Shown here: piece after piece, positions 8,267 to 16,478 of the stretch
Numbering within the stretch: position 1 is the stretch's first letter
Layout of the letters: each line of letters opens with the position of its first letter
Assembly (NCBI GenBank): GCA_900544675.1
Contig: UQVZ01000034.1
Location: 1 to 35,202, forward strand
Direction of reading: 5' to 3'
Source of the DNA: an uncultured Bacteroides sp.
Lineage (GTDB): Bacteria > Bacteroidota > Bacteroidia > Bacteroidales > Bacteroidaceae
Length of the DNA stretch: 35,202 nucleotides
The notes under the pieces: model-generated
Told to the model about the DNA's origin: nothing
What the model saw: only the letters and a program-made list of their open reading frames with translations
Databases searched by the model: none
Program-made: the position numbers and the translations under genes

Positions 8267-8659
8267 ATGACTCAAATATTGATAACCATTTTCCTGGGAG
8301 GAGGCATCGGAAGCGTAATGCGCTATGGAGTACAAGCATGGATGCACGGACACATTTCCCCTTTCCTTTTTCCATGGGCTACCTTCAGTGTCAATCTGGT
8401 GGGCAGTTTCCTTATCGGATTATTCTATGCCCTTTCCGCACGCTTCAATCTGCCCGATGAAACGCGTCTTTTCCTGACTACAGGGCTTTGCGGAGGATTT
8501 ACCACCTTCTCCACTTTCAGCCATGAGAACCTGACTTTGCTACGCCAAGGGGATTACGGTACCTTCCTGCTCTACACCACCCTCAGTGTAGCCTTGGGTA
8601 TCGCATCGGCTTTTGCCGGAGGCTGGACAGGAATGATGTTTCACGGAGGGAAAAATTGA
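8267..8659 (+). CDS. crcB: Fluoride ion transporter CrcB/Fluc
   Basis: Small four-helix membrane protein that exports fluoride as a dual-topology dimer. At 130 residues it is the normal length. Family motifs: GGGIGSVMRYG near the N-terminus, the pore asparagine region FSVNLVGSFLIG, and GLCGGFTTFSTFS, which holds the central sodium site and the pore phenylalanines. Start ATG at 8267 with its own promoter-like box upstream. I looked for a fluoride riboswitch in 8100-8266 and did not see the conserved crcB-motif sequence. The gene is followed by repeat element B. Confidence 0.95.
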   Translation: MTQILITIFLGGGIGSVMRYGVQAWMHGHISPFLFPWATFSVNLVGSFLIGLFYALSARFNLPDETRLFLTTGLCGGFTTFSTFSHENLTLLRQGDYGTFLLYTTLSVALGIASAFAGGWTGMMFHGGKN

Positions 8660-8665
8660 AAAGGT

Positions 8666-8765
8666 AAAGCATTATATGATAAACGACAAAGTATTATATG
8701 ATAAATGGCAAAGTATCCTATAATACTTGGGCAAGTATCCTATATGGCACAAAAAGGATACTGTG
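8666..8765. repeat. Tandem and inverted intergenic repeat element B
   Basis: Two near-identical 22-nt units (8666-8687 and 8688-8709, core TTATATGATAAA), then a related 23-nt unit (8710-8732) and a partial one (8733-8750). Inverted matches are mixed in: AGTATTAT near 8690 pairs with ATAATACT near 8720, and AGTATCCT near 8734 pairs with AGGATACT at 8755-8762. It occupies the gap between crcB and the methyltransferase gene, both rightward. Confidence 0.75.
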
Positions 8766-8813
8766 CCGTACAAAAAACATAAACCGAACCGCAATAGACT
8801 TATTACTATTATC

Positions 8814-9623
8814 ATGAGCAACATCATCGAACTGACTTCGCTGGAACATCCCGGAGTGGAAGTGTTCAGCACCCTGACCGAAGCCCAACTGCGCAACCGC
8901 CTGGAACCGGAGAAAGGCATATTCATCGCCGAAAGCCCGAAAGTAATCCGCGTGGCATTGGAAGCCGGCTACGAACCTTTGGCTCTCCTTTGCGAACGGA
9001 AGCACTTGACGGGTGACGCCGCGGATATCCTTGCCCGATGCCCCCACATACCTGTCTATACCGGCGAACGTGAACTGCTTTCCCAGCTCACGGGCTATAC
9101 CCTCACTCGAGGGGTGCTCTGCGCAATGCGCCGTCCTCATCTTCGGAAAGCGGAAGAGATATGCCAAAACGCCAGCCGTATTGTAGTCATCGACGGAGTG
9201 ACCGACACTACCAACATCGGCGCTATCTTCCGCTCGGCTGCCGCCTTAGGCATCGATGCCGTATTGCTCACTCTTGACTCGTGCGACCCACTGAACCGCC
9301 GTGCCGTGCGTGTTTCGATGGGTTCGGTATTCCTTATACCCTGGACGTGGCTTGATATGCCTCTTACCGACTTGCATCGCCTGGGATTCCATACGGCAGC
9401 CATGGCACTCTCCGATGATTCCATTCCTCTTGATGCTCCCCAACTGAAACAAGAACCCCGCCTGGCACTGATTATGGGGACCGAAGGCGACGGGCTTCCG
9501 CACCAGACCATTGCCGAAGCCGACTATGTGGTCCGCATTCCGATGGCTCACGGAGTGGATTCGCTCAATGTAGCCGCCGCCTCTGCCGTAGCGTTTTGGG
9601 AACTAAGAAGAAAAGATTTATGA
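8814..9623 (+). CDS. TrmH/SpoU-family RNA 2'-O-methyltransferase
   Basis: SPOUT-class, SAM-dependent methyltransferase acting on ribose 2'-OH of rRNA or tRNA, 269 residues. An N-terminal substrate-binding domain (RNRLEPEKGIFIAESPKVI region) precedes the knotted catalytic domain with motif 1 NIGAIFRSAAALGID, motif 2 LIMGTEGDGLP and motif 3 IPMAHGVDSLNVAAASAVA. I take ATG 8814 (MSNIIELTSLEHPGV) as the start; the frame stays open to 8727 but that extension encodes lysine-rich sequence from the repeat region. Its last 6 nt overlap the convergent FKBP gene. The RNA target cannot be told from sequence; RlmB-like is one option. Confidence 0.9.
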   Translation: MSNIIELTSLEHPGVEVFSTLTEAQLRNRLEPEKGIFIAESPKVIRVALEAGYEPLALLCERKHLTGDAADILARCPHIPVYTGERELLSQLTGYTLTRGVLCAMRRPHLRKAEEICQNASRIVVIDGVTDTTNIGAIFRSAAALGIDAVLLTLDSCDPLNRRAVRVSMGSVFLIPWTWLDMPLTDLHRLGFHTAAMALSDDSIPLDAPQLKQEPRLALIMGTEGDGLPHQTIAEADYVVRIPMAHGVDSLNVAAASAVAFWELRRKDL

Positions 9624-10016
9624 TATTCCCAGCAACTCGATATCAAATATCAAAGTCGAACCGCCGGGGATGCCCGGCTGAGAAAACTTACCATACCCCA
9701 TCTCCGCCGGAATATAAACTTCCCAACGATCACCTATATGCATCTGCTGCAAAGCGATAATCCACCCGTCTATCAAATCAGACAAACGGATAGCCAACGG
9801 AACTCCGCCCCGACTGCTATCAAACTCTTTCCCGTCAATCGTATAGCCGGAATAGTGGACCGTAACAATGCTTCGGGAAGACGGACTTTTACTATTTGCA
9901 TCGCCTGATGCCACTATCTTATAATAAATACCTTTCGGCAACGAGTACACGCCCTCTTCTTTTGACTTTTGTATCAACCAATCCTTGTTGGACTGTATAT
10001 ATGCTTTTTTGTCCAT
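9618..10016 (-). CDS. FKBP-type peptidyl-prolyl cis-trans isomerase
   Basis: A 132-residue single-domain FKBP. Motifs: VTVHYSGYTIDGKEFDSS, a GWIIALQQMHIGDRWEVYIPAEMGYG block and the ending GGSTLIFDIELLGIS, the standard FKBP strand pattern. No signal peptide is visible, so it is probably cytoplasmic, unlike the many secreted Bacteroides FKBPs. A short charged N-terminal segment (about 1-40) may be a remnant of the dimerisation arm seen in Mip-like proteins. Last gene of the leftward operon with truA (25-nt gap), overlapping the convergent methyltransferase gene by 6 nt. Confidence 0.92.
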   Translation of the reverse strand: MDKKAYIQSNKDWLIQKSKEEGVYSLPKGIYYKIVASGDANSKSPSSRSIVTVHYSGYTIDGKEFDSSRGGVPLAIRLSDLIDGWIIALQQMHIGDRWEVYIPAEMGYGKFSQPGIPGGSTLIFDIELLGIS

Positions 10017-10041
10017 AATTTTTACATCTTATTTATATGTT

Positions 10042-10791
10042 TCATAAGAATAAATGCTCAGGGTAACCCACATCGACCAGGAAAAGGGCATTCCCGGGAA
10101 CCGATGTGCCGGCACTGCACCGGTCTTTAGCTTCTATCACTTGGCGGAATCCTTCTATAGAAAGCTTGCCCCTGCCTACCTCGACCAATGTGCCTACCAC
10201 CGCACGCACCATGTTGCGCAAGAAGCGGTCCGCCTGAATGGTGAATACCCATTCATCATCTGAAAGCCGCTCCCAACGGGCATGCATGATGCGGCAATTA
10301 TTCGTCTTCACATCGGTATGAAGCTTGCTGAAGCTGGTAAAGTCCGTATATTCGAACAATACGGAAGCCGCACGGTTCATCGCCTCGAAATCAAGCGAAC
10401 GGAATACACGCCAGGCGTAATGGCGCCGGAACGGATTCTTCGACGTGACAAGGTGATACTGATAACGGCGGTAAGTGGCATCGAAACGGGCATGGGCATC
10501 GTCCGTCACCCGACGCATCCGATAAACCGCGATGTCGGGCGGGAGCAAACGGTTCAGCTTATCGGTCATCCGGAGCGTATCTGTCGGAGCTTCGAAATCC
10601 ACATGAGCCACCATCAGGCGGGCATGCACACCGGCATCCGTCCTGCCTGCTCCCACCACTTCCATGGGACGAGGCATCAAGACAGACAATGCCCGCTGCA
10701 ACTCTTCCTGCACACTGGCGCCGTTGGGCTGCACCTGCCAGCCGTGATAATTAGTTCCGTCGTATCCTAAATAAATGAAATATCTTGCCAT
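10042..10791 (-). CDS. truA: tRNA pseudouridine synthase A
   Basis: Converts uridines 38-40 of the tRNA anticodon stem-loop to pseudouridine. The 249-residue length is normal. The catalytic aspartate lies in the GAGRTDAGVHA motif (about 47-57); FIYLGYDGTNYHGWQ at the N-terminus and RYQYHLVTSKNPF and FLRNMVRAVVGTLVEVGRG further on are the other conserved blocks. It starts 4 nt after the DUF5715-like lipoprotein gene, so the two are surely co-transcribed. Confidence 0.97.
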   Translation of the reverse strand: MARYFIYLGYDGTNYHGWQVQPNGASVQEELQRALSVLMPRPMEVVGAGRTDAGVHARLMVAHVDFEAPTDTLRMTDKLNRLLPPDIAVYRMRRVTDDAHARFDATYRRYQYHLVTSKNPFRRHYAWRVFRSLDFEAMNRAASVLFEYTDFTSFSKLHTDVKTNNCRIMHARWERLSDDEWVFTIQADRFLRNMVRAVVGTLVEVGRGKLSIEGFRQVIEAKDRCSAGTSVPGNALFLVDVGYPEHLFL

Positions 10792-10795
10792 ACGC

Positions 10796-11467
10796 TCATC
10801 GTGCCGTTATGTGAAAACATCCTTGACGCAACTCATACTTTACATAGCACCGGTCTGCCCGGCGCAAGTCGCGAAGCACTTCCGAGAGGACCAGCTTCAG
10901 GGTATCCGCGCCCACATCCTGCATGGGACGTCCTTCGGGATGCTCTACCTTGGTGAAACGCTTCCAGCTGATATCAAACGTCGTTCCGTAGAAATGGCAC
11001 GAGTTGAGCGACGCGTTTCCATTGGTGCGGCGCAAACGCTTCACATCGTCCTTGGTACGCAACACCGAAGTCACGATAATCCGATTGGGGTTCAATCCTT
11101 TCCGCTTCAGCGAATCAAGAAAATTAACGCCTATGGTATCCAGCAAGGCACCGGCTTTCGGCACCAAATAAGGAATGGAGTGTGTCAACGAATCCATGTC
11201 ATACCGCTCGCAAGGAGCAATCCGCACCAGGTAGGAAGAACCCACCTCGTCTTCCGCCTCCTCGCGCGAAGCGATGGGACGGATGCCGATGCGCCGGGCG
11301 GTAGCCAGCTGCACATCGTTCAGGTCGTTGAAACTCCGTTTATAGCTCACCACCCCCCGGATGTTGTGCGGATTGTTCAGCACAATGGTCCGGTCGGGCT
11401 CCATACAGCTCCCCAGCAACGCCAGAAAGCCGCATATTATCAAACTTATCTTAGTAAAACCCTTCAT
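10796..11467 (-). CDS. DUF5715-like lipoprotein with LAS (M15-type) peptidase-like residues
   Basis: A 223-residue secreted protein with a lipobox ending at C21 (FLALLGSC). I associate it with the Bacteroidales DUF5715 family. The second half reads like the zinc site of LAS metallopeptidases: SVLRTKDDVKRLR, then S156-x-H158-x-x-G-x-x-x-D165 (SCHFYGTTFDIS), then E212 and H219 in YELRQGCFHIT. In M15/VanY-type enzymes the equivalent His, Asp and second His bind zinc and an acidic residue is catalytic. A cell-wall peptide carboxypeptidase role is therefore inferred, not established. C157 and C217 flank both metal segments and could form a disulfide. The start has a purine-rich AGGAG 3 nt before ATG, unusual here. 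First gene of the operon with truA. Confidence 0.8.
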   Translation of the reverse strand: MKGFTKISLIICGFLALLGSCMEPDRTIVLNNPHNIRGVVSYKRSFNDLNDVQLATARRIGIRPIASREEAEDEVGSSYLVRIAPCERYDMDSLTHSIPYLVPKAGALLDTIGVNFLDSLKRKGLNPNRIIVTSVLRTKDDVKRLRRTNGNASLNSCHFYGTTFDISWKRFTKVEHPEGRPMQDVGADTLKLVLSEVLRDLRRADRCYVKYELRQGCFHITAR

Positions 11468-11531
11468 GTTCTCCTATAATAATACTATAATTATGTGTTC
11501 TTTATTTGCACGAATTTCATGCAAAACCGCA

Positions 11532-11539
11532 CAAAGATA
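11532..11539 (-). promoter_or_regulatory. Candidate -7 box for the DUF5715-truA-FKBP operon
   Basis: Minus-strand TATCTTTG matches TAnnTTTG, about 65 nt before the lipoprotein ATG. No clear TTTG is seen at the -33 distance. Confidence 0.5.
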
Positions 11540-11614
11540 AAGAGATTCGATGAAACATCGGACGAAAAAGAAAAGAAAATGCCCGACAAGAGGCGGTAGA
11601 TTCAAAGGAATGAT

Positions 11615-11622
11615 TAAATTTG
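11615..11622 (+). promoter_or_regulatory. Candidate -7 box for phoH
   Basis: TAAATTTG matches TAnnTTTG, 30 nt before the phoH ATG. No clear -33 box is present at 18-21 nt spacing. Confidence 0.45.
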
Positions 11623-11652
11623 CAGAAATTTAAAAACTTGAGCAAAGACTGA

Positions 11653-12624
11653 ATGATAGAAAAGCATATTGTACTGGAGGACATCGATCCGGTTATCTTT
11701 TACGGCGTGAACAACGCCAACATGCAAATGATAAAGGCCTTGTTCCCCAAATTGCGCATCGTGGCGCGCGGGGATGTCATCAAAGTGATGGGCGACGAAG
11801 AAGAGATGTGCGCTTTCGAAGAAGCCGTTATGGACTTGGAGAAACATTGCGCACAATATAACTCGCTGAACGAAGAAGCCATCCTGGACATCATCAAGGG
11901 AAACAAGCCCGCGGTAGAAAAGACAGGCGACGCCATCGTGTACAGCGTGACGGGCAAACCCATTACGCCGCGCAGCGCCAACCAGTTGAAGCTGGTGAAG
12001 GAGTTCGACAAGAACGACCTGATTTTCGCCATCGGCCCTGCCGGTTCGGGAAAGACCTATACGGCCATCGCGCTGGCGGTACGAGCCTTGAAAAACAAGG
12101 AAATCAAGAAAATCATCTTGAGCCGACCTGCCGTAGAAGCCGGAGAGAAGCTGGGATTCCTGCCCGGAGACATGAAAGAGAAAATCGACCCGTACCTGCA
12201 ACCTTTGTACGATGCGTTGCAAGACATGATACCGGCCGCCAAGCTCAAGGAATACATGGACCTGAACATCATTCAGATAGCGCCGCTCGCCTTCATGCGT
12301 GGACGTACGCTGAACGATGCGGTGGTGATTCTCGACGAAGCGCAGAACACCACAACCCAACAAATCAAGATGTTCCTCACCCGCATGGGCATGAACACCA
12401 AAATGATTGTAACGGGCGACATGACGCAGATAGACCTCCCCGCGCATCAGACTTCGGGCTTGATACAGGCCATGAAGATACTGAAAGGCGTGAAAGGCAT
12501 CAGCTTCATCGAGTTGAACAAGAAAGACATCGTACGCCATAAGCTGGTGACCCGCATCGTGGAGGCCTACGAAAAGTTTGAGACAGAGAACAAAAATAAT
12601 AAGACATACAAGGTAACAAGTTGA
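11653..12624 (+). CDS. phoH: PhoH-like ATPase
   Basis: Cytoplasmic P-loop ATPase of the PhoH/YbeZ family, 323 residues. An N-terminal KH-like region (about 1-90) precedes the ATPase core with Walker A GPAGSGKT (128-135), the SRPAVEAGEKLGFLPGD block and Walker B VVILDEAQN (about 224-232), then TGDMTQIDLP. The family is linked to RNA metabolism and ribosome maturation, often next to ybeY, which is not adjacent here. The last residues (TYKVTS) and the TGA stop are encoded inside repeat element C, so the C-terminus may vary between strains. Confidence 0.93.
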   Translation: MIEKHIVLEDIDPVIFYGVNNANMQMIKALFPKLRIVARGDVIKVMGDEEEMCAFEEAVMDLEKHCAQYNSLNEEAILDIIKGNKPAVEKTGDAIVYSVTGKPITPRSANQLKLVKEFDKNDLIFAIGPAGSGKTYTAIALAVRALKNKEIKKIILSRPAVEAGEKLGFLPGDMKEKIDPYLQPLYDALQDMIPAAKLKEYMDLNIIQIAPLAFMRGRTLNDAVVILDEAQNTTTQQIKMFLTRMGMNTKMIVTGDMTQIDLPAHQTSGLIQAMKILKGVKGISFIELNKKDIVRHKLVTRIVEAYEKFETENKNNKTYKVTS

Positions 12625-12719
12625 CAAGGTATCAGTTGACAAGGTATCAGTTGACAAGATTTTTCAGATTGTCTTGTCCATACATTTTAAAGCCTTGTCA
12701 ACTTGTCAACTCGTCAACT
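12616..12719. repeat. Tandem/inverted intergenic repeat element C
   Basis: Left side: two exact 15-nt units AGTTGACAAGGTATC (12619-12633 and 12634-12648) plus a partial third. Right side: the inverse units from 12693 to 12719 (CTTGTCAACTTGTCAACT-like). A perfect 14-bp pairing joins 12616-12629 with 12693-12706, and an inner hairpin pairs GACAAGA (12653-12659) with TCTTGTC (12672-12678). It begins inside the phoH coding end and fills most of the gap to purC. Confidence 0.85.
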
Positions 12720-12753
12720 AAACTAAAAAATACACCTATAATAATATAGCAAC

Positions 12754-13701
12754 ATGAGTAAAGCTTTAACCAAAACTGATTTTCATTTTCCTGGACTGAA
12801 AAACGTGTACCACGGAAAAGTGCGTGATGTATACAACATCAATGATGAAAAACTGATTATGGTCGCTACCGACCGTATCTCGGCTTTCGACGTAGTATTG
12901 CCCGAAGGTATCCCCTACAAGGGACAGATGCTGAACCAGATTGCAGCCAAATTTCTGGACGCTACCTCTGACATTTGCCCCAACTGGAAACTGGCTACTC
13001 CCGATCCGATGGTAACGGTAGGTGTACTGTGTCAAGGTTTCCCTATCGAAATGATTGTACGCGGATATCTGTGCGGAAGCGCTTGGCGTGCATACAAGAG
13101 CGGTGCACGTGAAATCTGCGGTGTACATCTACCCGATAACATGCGCGAGAACGAAAAGTTCCCCCATCCTATCATCACTCCTACCACCAAAGCCGAAATG
13201 GGCATGCACGATGAAGACATCTCGAAAGAAGAAATCCTGACACGCGGTCTGGCTACTCCCGAAGAATACGAGACCTTGGAACGCTATACCCTCGCCCTGT
13301 TCGAGCGCGGAACTCAAATCGCCGCTCAAAGAGGACTGATATTGGTCGACACGAAATATGAATTCGGAAAACATAACGGACAGATTTACCTGATGGACGA
13401 AATCCATACTCCCGACTCAAGCCGTTACTTCTACCTGGAAGGCTATCACGAACGTTTCGAAAAAGAATTGCCTCAAAAGCAGTTGTCCAAGGAATTCGTA
13501 CGCGAATGGTTGATGGAAAACGGTTTCCAAGGCAAAGAAGGACAAAAGGTGCCCGAAATGACTCCCGAAATCGTAGCCTCTATCAGCGACCGCTATATCG
13601 AACTTTACGAACACATTACAGGTGAGACATTCGTAAAAGCCGATACCGACCACCTGACAGAGCGCATCGAAAAGAACGTGATGGATTATCTGATGCAATA
13701 A
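12754..13701 (+). CDS. purC: Phosphoribosylaminoimidazole-succinocarboxamide synthase
   Basis: SAICAR synthetase of de novo purine synthesis: joins aspartate to CAIR using ATP. The 315-residue length is the longer form. Motifs: HGKVRDVYNINDEKLIMVATDRISAFDVVLP at the N-terminus (ATP-binding lobe), IEMIVRGYLCGSAWRAYKSG, and LVDTKYEFGKHNGQIYLMDEIHTPDSSRY, the second substrate and metal region. It lies between two repeat elements (C upstream, D downstream), so its promoter is not obvious; no TAnnTTTG is seen in the 34 nt between element C and the ATG. Confidence 0.97.
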   Translation: MSKALTKTDFHFPGLKNVYHGKVRDVYNINDEKLIMVATDRISAFDVVLPEGIPYKGQMLNQIAAKFLDATSDICPNWKLATPDPMVTVGVLCQGFPIEMIVRGYLCGSAWRAYKSGAREICGVHLPDNMRENEKFPHPIITPTTKAEMGMHDEDISKEEILTRGLATPEEYETLERYTLALFERGTQIAAQRGLILVDTKYEFGKHNGQIYLMDEIHTPDSSRYFYLEGYHERFEKELPQKQLSKEFVREWLMENGFQGKEGQKVPEMTPEIVASISDRYIELYEHITGETFVKADTDHLTERIEKNVMDYLMQ

Positions 13702-13704
13702 ACC

Positions 13705-13933
13705 AATGTATAAATATAATGTGCCAATAAACAATGTGCAAATGTGCAAATAAAATGCAGGGATGTGCGAATGTTCCCATTACATTATTCATTTCCACAT
13801 TGTTTATTTATACATTATTTATTCCCGTATTAATACATTTTATTTATTAGTACATTGCTGATTGGCACATTTGCACATTAGCACATTAGCACATTTACAC
13901 ATTGTTTATTAGCACATTATTTATTGGCACATT
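13705..13933. repeat. Large inverted-repeat array element D
   Basis: About 230 nt of variants of the words AATGTGC, AATAAA and their inverses. Two perfect 13-bp pairings are visible: 13718-13730 with 13921-13933, and 13726-13738 with 13898-13910, in overlapping alternative registers. The left half carries AATGTGC units and the right half GCACATT units, so the transcript could fold into one long imperfect hairpin. It fills the gap between purC and ubiE. The repeat word AATGTGCTAATGTG in its right arm (minus strand) also occurs in element H at queC/queF. Confidence 0.85.
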
Positions 13934-13948
13934 AAAAAAACTTTCCCA

Positions 13949-14689
13949 ATGAGTCATTATCCCCAAGAGAAAATCAAACCTTACAACGAAAACGAAGGAA
14001 AAGCGGCACAGGTAGAGAAAATGTTCGACAACATTGCCCCGGCGTATGACAAGCTGAACCATCTGCTTTCGCTGGACATCGACAAAAGCTGGAGACGCAA
14101 AGCCATCAGCCTGCTCAAACCCTACCGTCCGCAACACCTTATGGACGTAGCTACCGGCACCGGAGATTTCGCCATACAGGCATACCGCATGCTTCAGCCT
14201 CAGGAGCTGATAGGAACCGACATTTCGGAAGGGATGATGAACGTGGGACGCGAAAAAGTGAAGCAAGCGCACCTGGACGCACACATCTCCTTCGCCAAAG
14301 AAGATTGTACCGCGCTTTCGTTTCCCGATGCCCGTTTCGATGCCATCACCGTGGCTTTCGGCATACGCAACTTCGAAGAGCTCGACAAAGGCCTGCAGGA
14401 AATGTACCGGGTGCTGACCCCCGGCGGACATCTTGTGATTCTGGAACTCTCGACACCCGAACGGTTCCCGATGAAACAATTGTACGCTATCTATGCTAAG
14501 GTAGTCATTCCCAACTTAGGGAAGCTATTTTCAAAGGACCGCAGTGCCTATACTTATCTGCCCAATTCCATCAAGGCTTTTCCGCAAGGAGAAGTGATGC
14601 AAAGCATCCTCCGCAAGGCAGGTTTCCGAAAGGTAGAATTCAAAAGGCTGACACTGGGTATCTGTACGCTATATTTTGCAACTAAATAA
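13949..14689 (+). CDS. ubiE: Demethylmenaquinone methyltransferase (UbiE/MenG family)
   Basis: SAM-dependent C-methyltransferase for the last step of menaquinone synthesis, 246 residues. SAM motif I DVATGTGDFA is at 66-75, followed by LIGTDISEGMM, then DARFDAITVAFGIRNFEELDKGLQEMYRVLTPGGHLVILE. The family signature FDNIAPAYDKLNHLLSLDID lies near the N-terminus. Bacteroidales use menaquinone only, so the MenG activity is expected. It is 20 nt upstream of aroE, which works in the pathway that makes chorismate, the menaquinone precursor. Confidence 0.95.
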   Translation: MSHYPQEKIKPYNENEGKAAQVEKMFDNIAPAYDKLNHLLSLDIDKSWRRKAISLLKPYRPQHLMDVATGTGDFAIQAYRMLQPQELIGTDISEGMMNVGREKVKQAHLDAHISFAKEDCTALSFPDARFDAITVAFGIRNFEELDKGLQEMYRVLTPGGHLVILELSTPERFPMKQLYAIYAKVVIPNLGKLFSKDRSAYTYLPNSIKAFPQGEVMQSILRKAGFRKVEFKRLTLGICTLYFATK

Positions 14690-14709
14690 TCTTTTATAAA
14701 CTTCATTTC

Positions 14710-15453
14710 ATGAAAAAATTTGGTTTGATAGGTTATCCGCTGGGACACTCCTTCTCCAAAAACTTCTTCAACGAGAAGTTTGCCTCGGAAGGCATCGACG
14801 CGCAATACGTCAATTTCGAAATACCGACCATCGAAGATTTCCCGAAAATCGTGGCTACCAACCCGGAGCTTTGCGGACTGAACGTTACCATTCCTTATAA
14901 AGAAAAAGTCATCTCATATCTGGACCGGGTAGACCCGGTAGCAGCTTCCATCGGTGCCGTCAATGTCATCAAGTTCGAACGCACAAAAGGAAAGCTGAAA
15001 CTGGCAGGCTATAACTCGGACGTCATCGGATTTACCCGTTCCATCGAATCCCTGCTGGAATCGTTTCATAAAAAAGCCCTTATCCTGGGTACAGGAGGCT
15101 CGTCGAAAGCCATTGATTACGGGTTGAAACAACTGGGGCTGGAAACTCTCTTCGTATCCCGCAGCCGGCATAACGACCGGACCATCACTTATGCGGAAAT
15201 CACTCCCGAACTGATGGACGAATACAAAGTCATCGTCAATTGCACTCCCGTCGGCATGTATCCGCAAGCCGACCGATGTCCCGACATCCCATACGAATGC
15301 CTCACCCCAAGGCATTTGCTTTACGACTTGCTTTATAACCCCGACACTACCCTTTTCATGAAGAAAGGAAGCGACCAAGGCGCCGTAGTGAAAAACGGTC
15401 TCGAAATGCTCTTGCTCCAGGCTTTCGGTTCGTGGGAAATCTGGAACGGATAA
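14710..15453 (+). CDS. aroE: Shikimate dehydrogenase
   Basis: Reduces 3-dehydroshikimate to shikimate with NADPH. At 247 residues it is slightly shorter than E. coli AroE. Substrate site GHSFSKNFF at 12-20 (the S-x-S pair), catalytic K64 in NVTIPYK, D104 in NSDVIGF, and the NADPH loop GTGGSSKA at 127-134. It lies 20 nt after ubiE. The other window member of the pathway, aroC, is about 5 kb downstream in a different transcription unit. Confidence 0.95.
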   Translation: MKKFGLIGYPLGHSFSKNFFNEKFASEGIDAQYVNFEIPTIEDFPKIVATNPELCGLNVTIPYKEKVISYLDRVDPVAASIGAVNVIKFERTKGKLKLAGYNSDVIGFTRSIESLLESFHKKALILGTGGSSKAIDYGLKQLGLETLFVSRSRHNDRTITYAEITPELMDEYKVIVNCTPVGMYPQADRCPDIPYECLTPRHLLYDLLYNPDTTLFMKKGSDQGAVVKNGLEMLLLQAFGSWEIWNG

Positions 15454-15505
15454 CCCGTTCGGGGCTTCCGTGACAGAACCTATCTTTCATATACAAGTAT
15501 CCGAT

Positions 15506-16474
15506 ATGGGAAAGAAGAAAAAGAACATCCTTATCAGCATCGTAGCGGGGCTTCTCGTGCTGGCAGGCATCCTCGTGGGGGCAAGCCTGTATATGCTCGA
15601 CTTCTCCCTCCGTCCGCTGAACCGCGGAAAAGACATGGAAGGGTCGATGGCATACATGCGTGAGACCTATCCGCACATCGTGCCGTGGATAGACAGCCTG
15701 CAACAATGCAACGCCTTGCGCGACACGTTTATCACCGCGCCCGACGGCATCCGGATGCACGCCTTCTATGTACGTGCACCGCAACCTACCGCACACACCG
15801 CCGTCATCGTACACGGATATACCGACAATGCCATCCGGATGTTCCATATCGGATACCTCTACAACCGCTCGCTGGGTTTCAACGTTCTCCTTCCCGACTT
15901 GAGATATGCAGGCCTTACAGGCGGTGATGCCATCCAGATGGGCTGGCTCGACCGATTAGACGTCATGCAATGGATTGATGTCGCTCCGCATATCTTCGGC
16001 GATTCCATCCGAAGCGTAGTGCACGGCATCTCGATGGGAGCGGCCACCACGATGATGCTCTCGGGCGAGACACTGCCCGCATACGTGCGTTGCTTTGTAG
16101 AGGATTGCGGATATACCAGCGTATGGGACCAATTTGAAAAAGAACTGAAAGGAGTATTCCACTTGCCTGCTTTCCCCTTGCTCTATATCACCAGCTGGGT
16201 TTGCCAAATACAGAATGGATGGAACTTCCACGAAGCTTCGGCACTGGAACAGGTGAAAAAATGCCGTCTCCCGATGCTTTTCATCCACGGAGGCAAAGAC
16301 GATTTTGTCCCTACCGCCATGGTATACCGGCTCTACGACGCCAAGCCTCAACCCAAGGCTTTATGGATAGCGCCGGAAACAGACCATGCCCATTCATACC
16401 GCGACTATCCTCAAGAGTATACCGAGAAAGTGCGGACATTCGTCGTGCCCTGCCTTTCTCAAAAAACACATTGA
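15506..16474 (+). CDS. Membrane-anchored alpha/beta hydrolase
   Basis: An alpha/beta-hydrolase fold protein of 322 residues from the chosen ATG. One N-terminal transmembrane helix (about 8-30 after a KKKK stretch) probably places the enzyme on the outer face of the inner membrane. Catalytic features: oxyanion strand VHGYTDN (102-108), nucleophile S176 in GISMG, aspartate in HGGKDDFVP and histidine in ETDHAHSY. The frame can start from a GTG at 15470, but the ATG at 15506 directly precedes the basic signal-anchor. It lies 52 nt after aroE. Substrate unknown; serine peptidase, esterase or thioesterase are all possible. Confidence 0.85.
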   Translation: MGKKKKNILISIVAGLLVLAGILVGASLYMLDFSLRPLNRGKDMEGSMAYMRETYPHIVPWIDSLQQCNALRDTFITAPDGIRMHAFYVRAPQPTAHTAVIVHGYTDNAIRMFHIGYLYNRSLGFNVLLPDLRYAGLTGGDAIQMGWLDRLDVMQWIDVAPHIFGDSIRSVVHGISMGAATTMMLSGETLPAYVRCFVEDCGYTSVWDQFEKELKGVFHLPAFPLLYITSWVCQIQNGWNFHEASALEQVKKCRLPMLFIHGGKDDFVPTAMVYRLYDAKPQPKALWIAPETDHAHSYRDYPQEYTEKVRTFVVPCLSQKTH

Positions 16475-16478
16475 AACA

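Noticed and set aside
11614..12657. 347-codon frame antisense to phoH
   Set aside because: It begins in repeat element C and is the complement of a clear PhoH ATPase.
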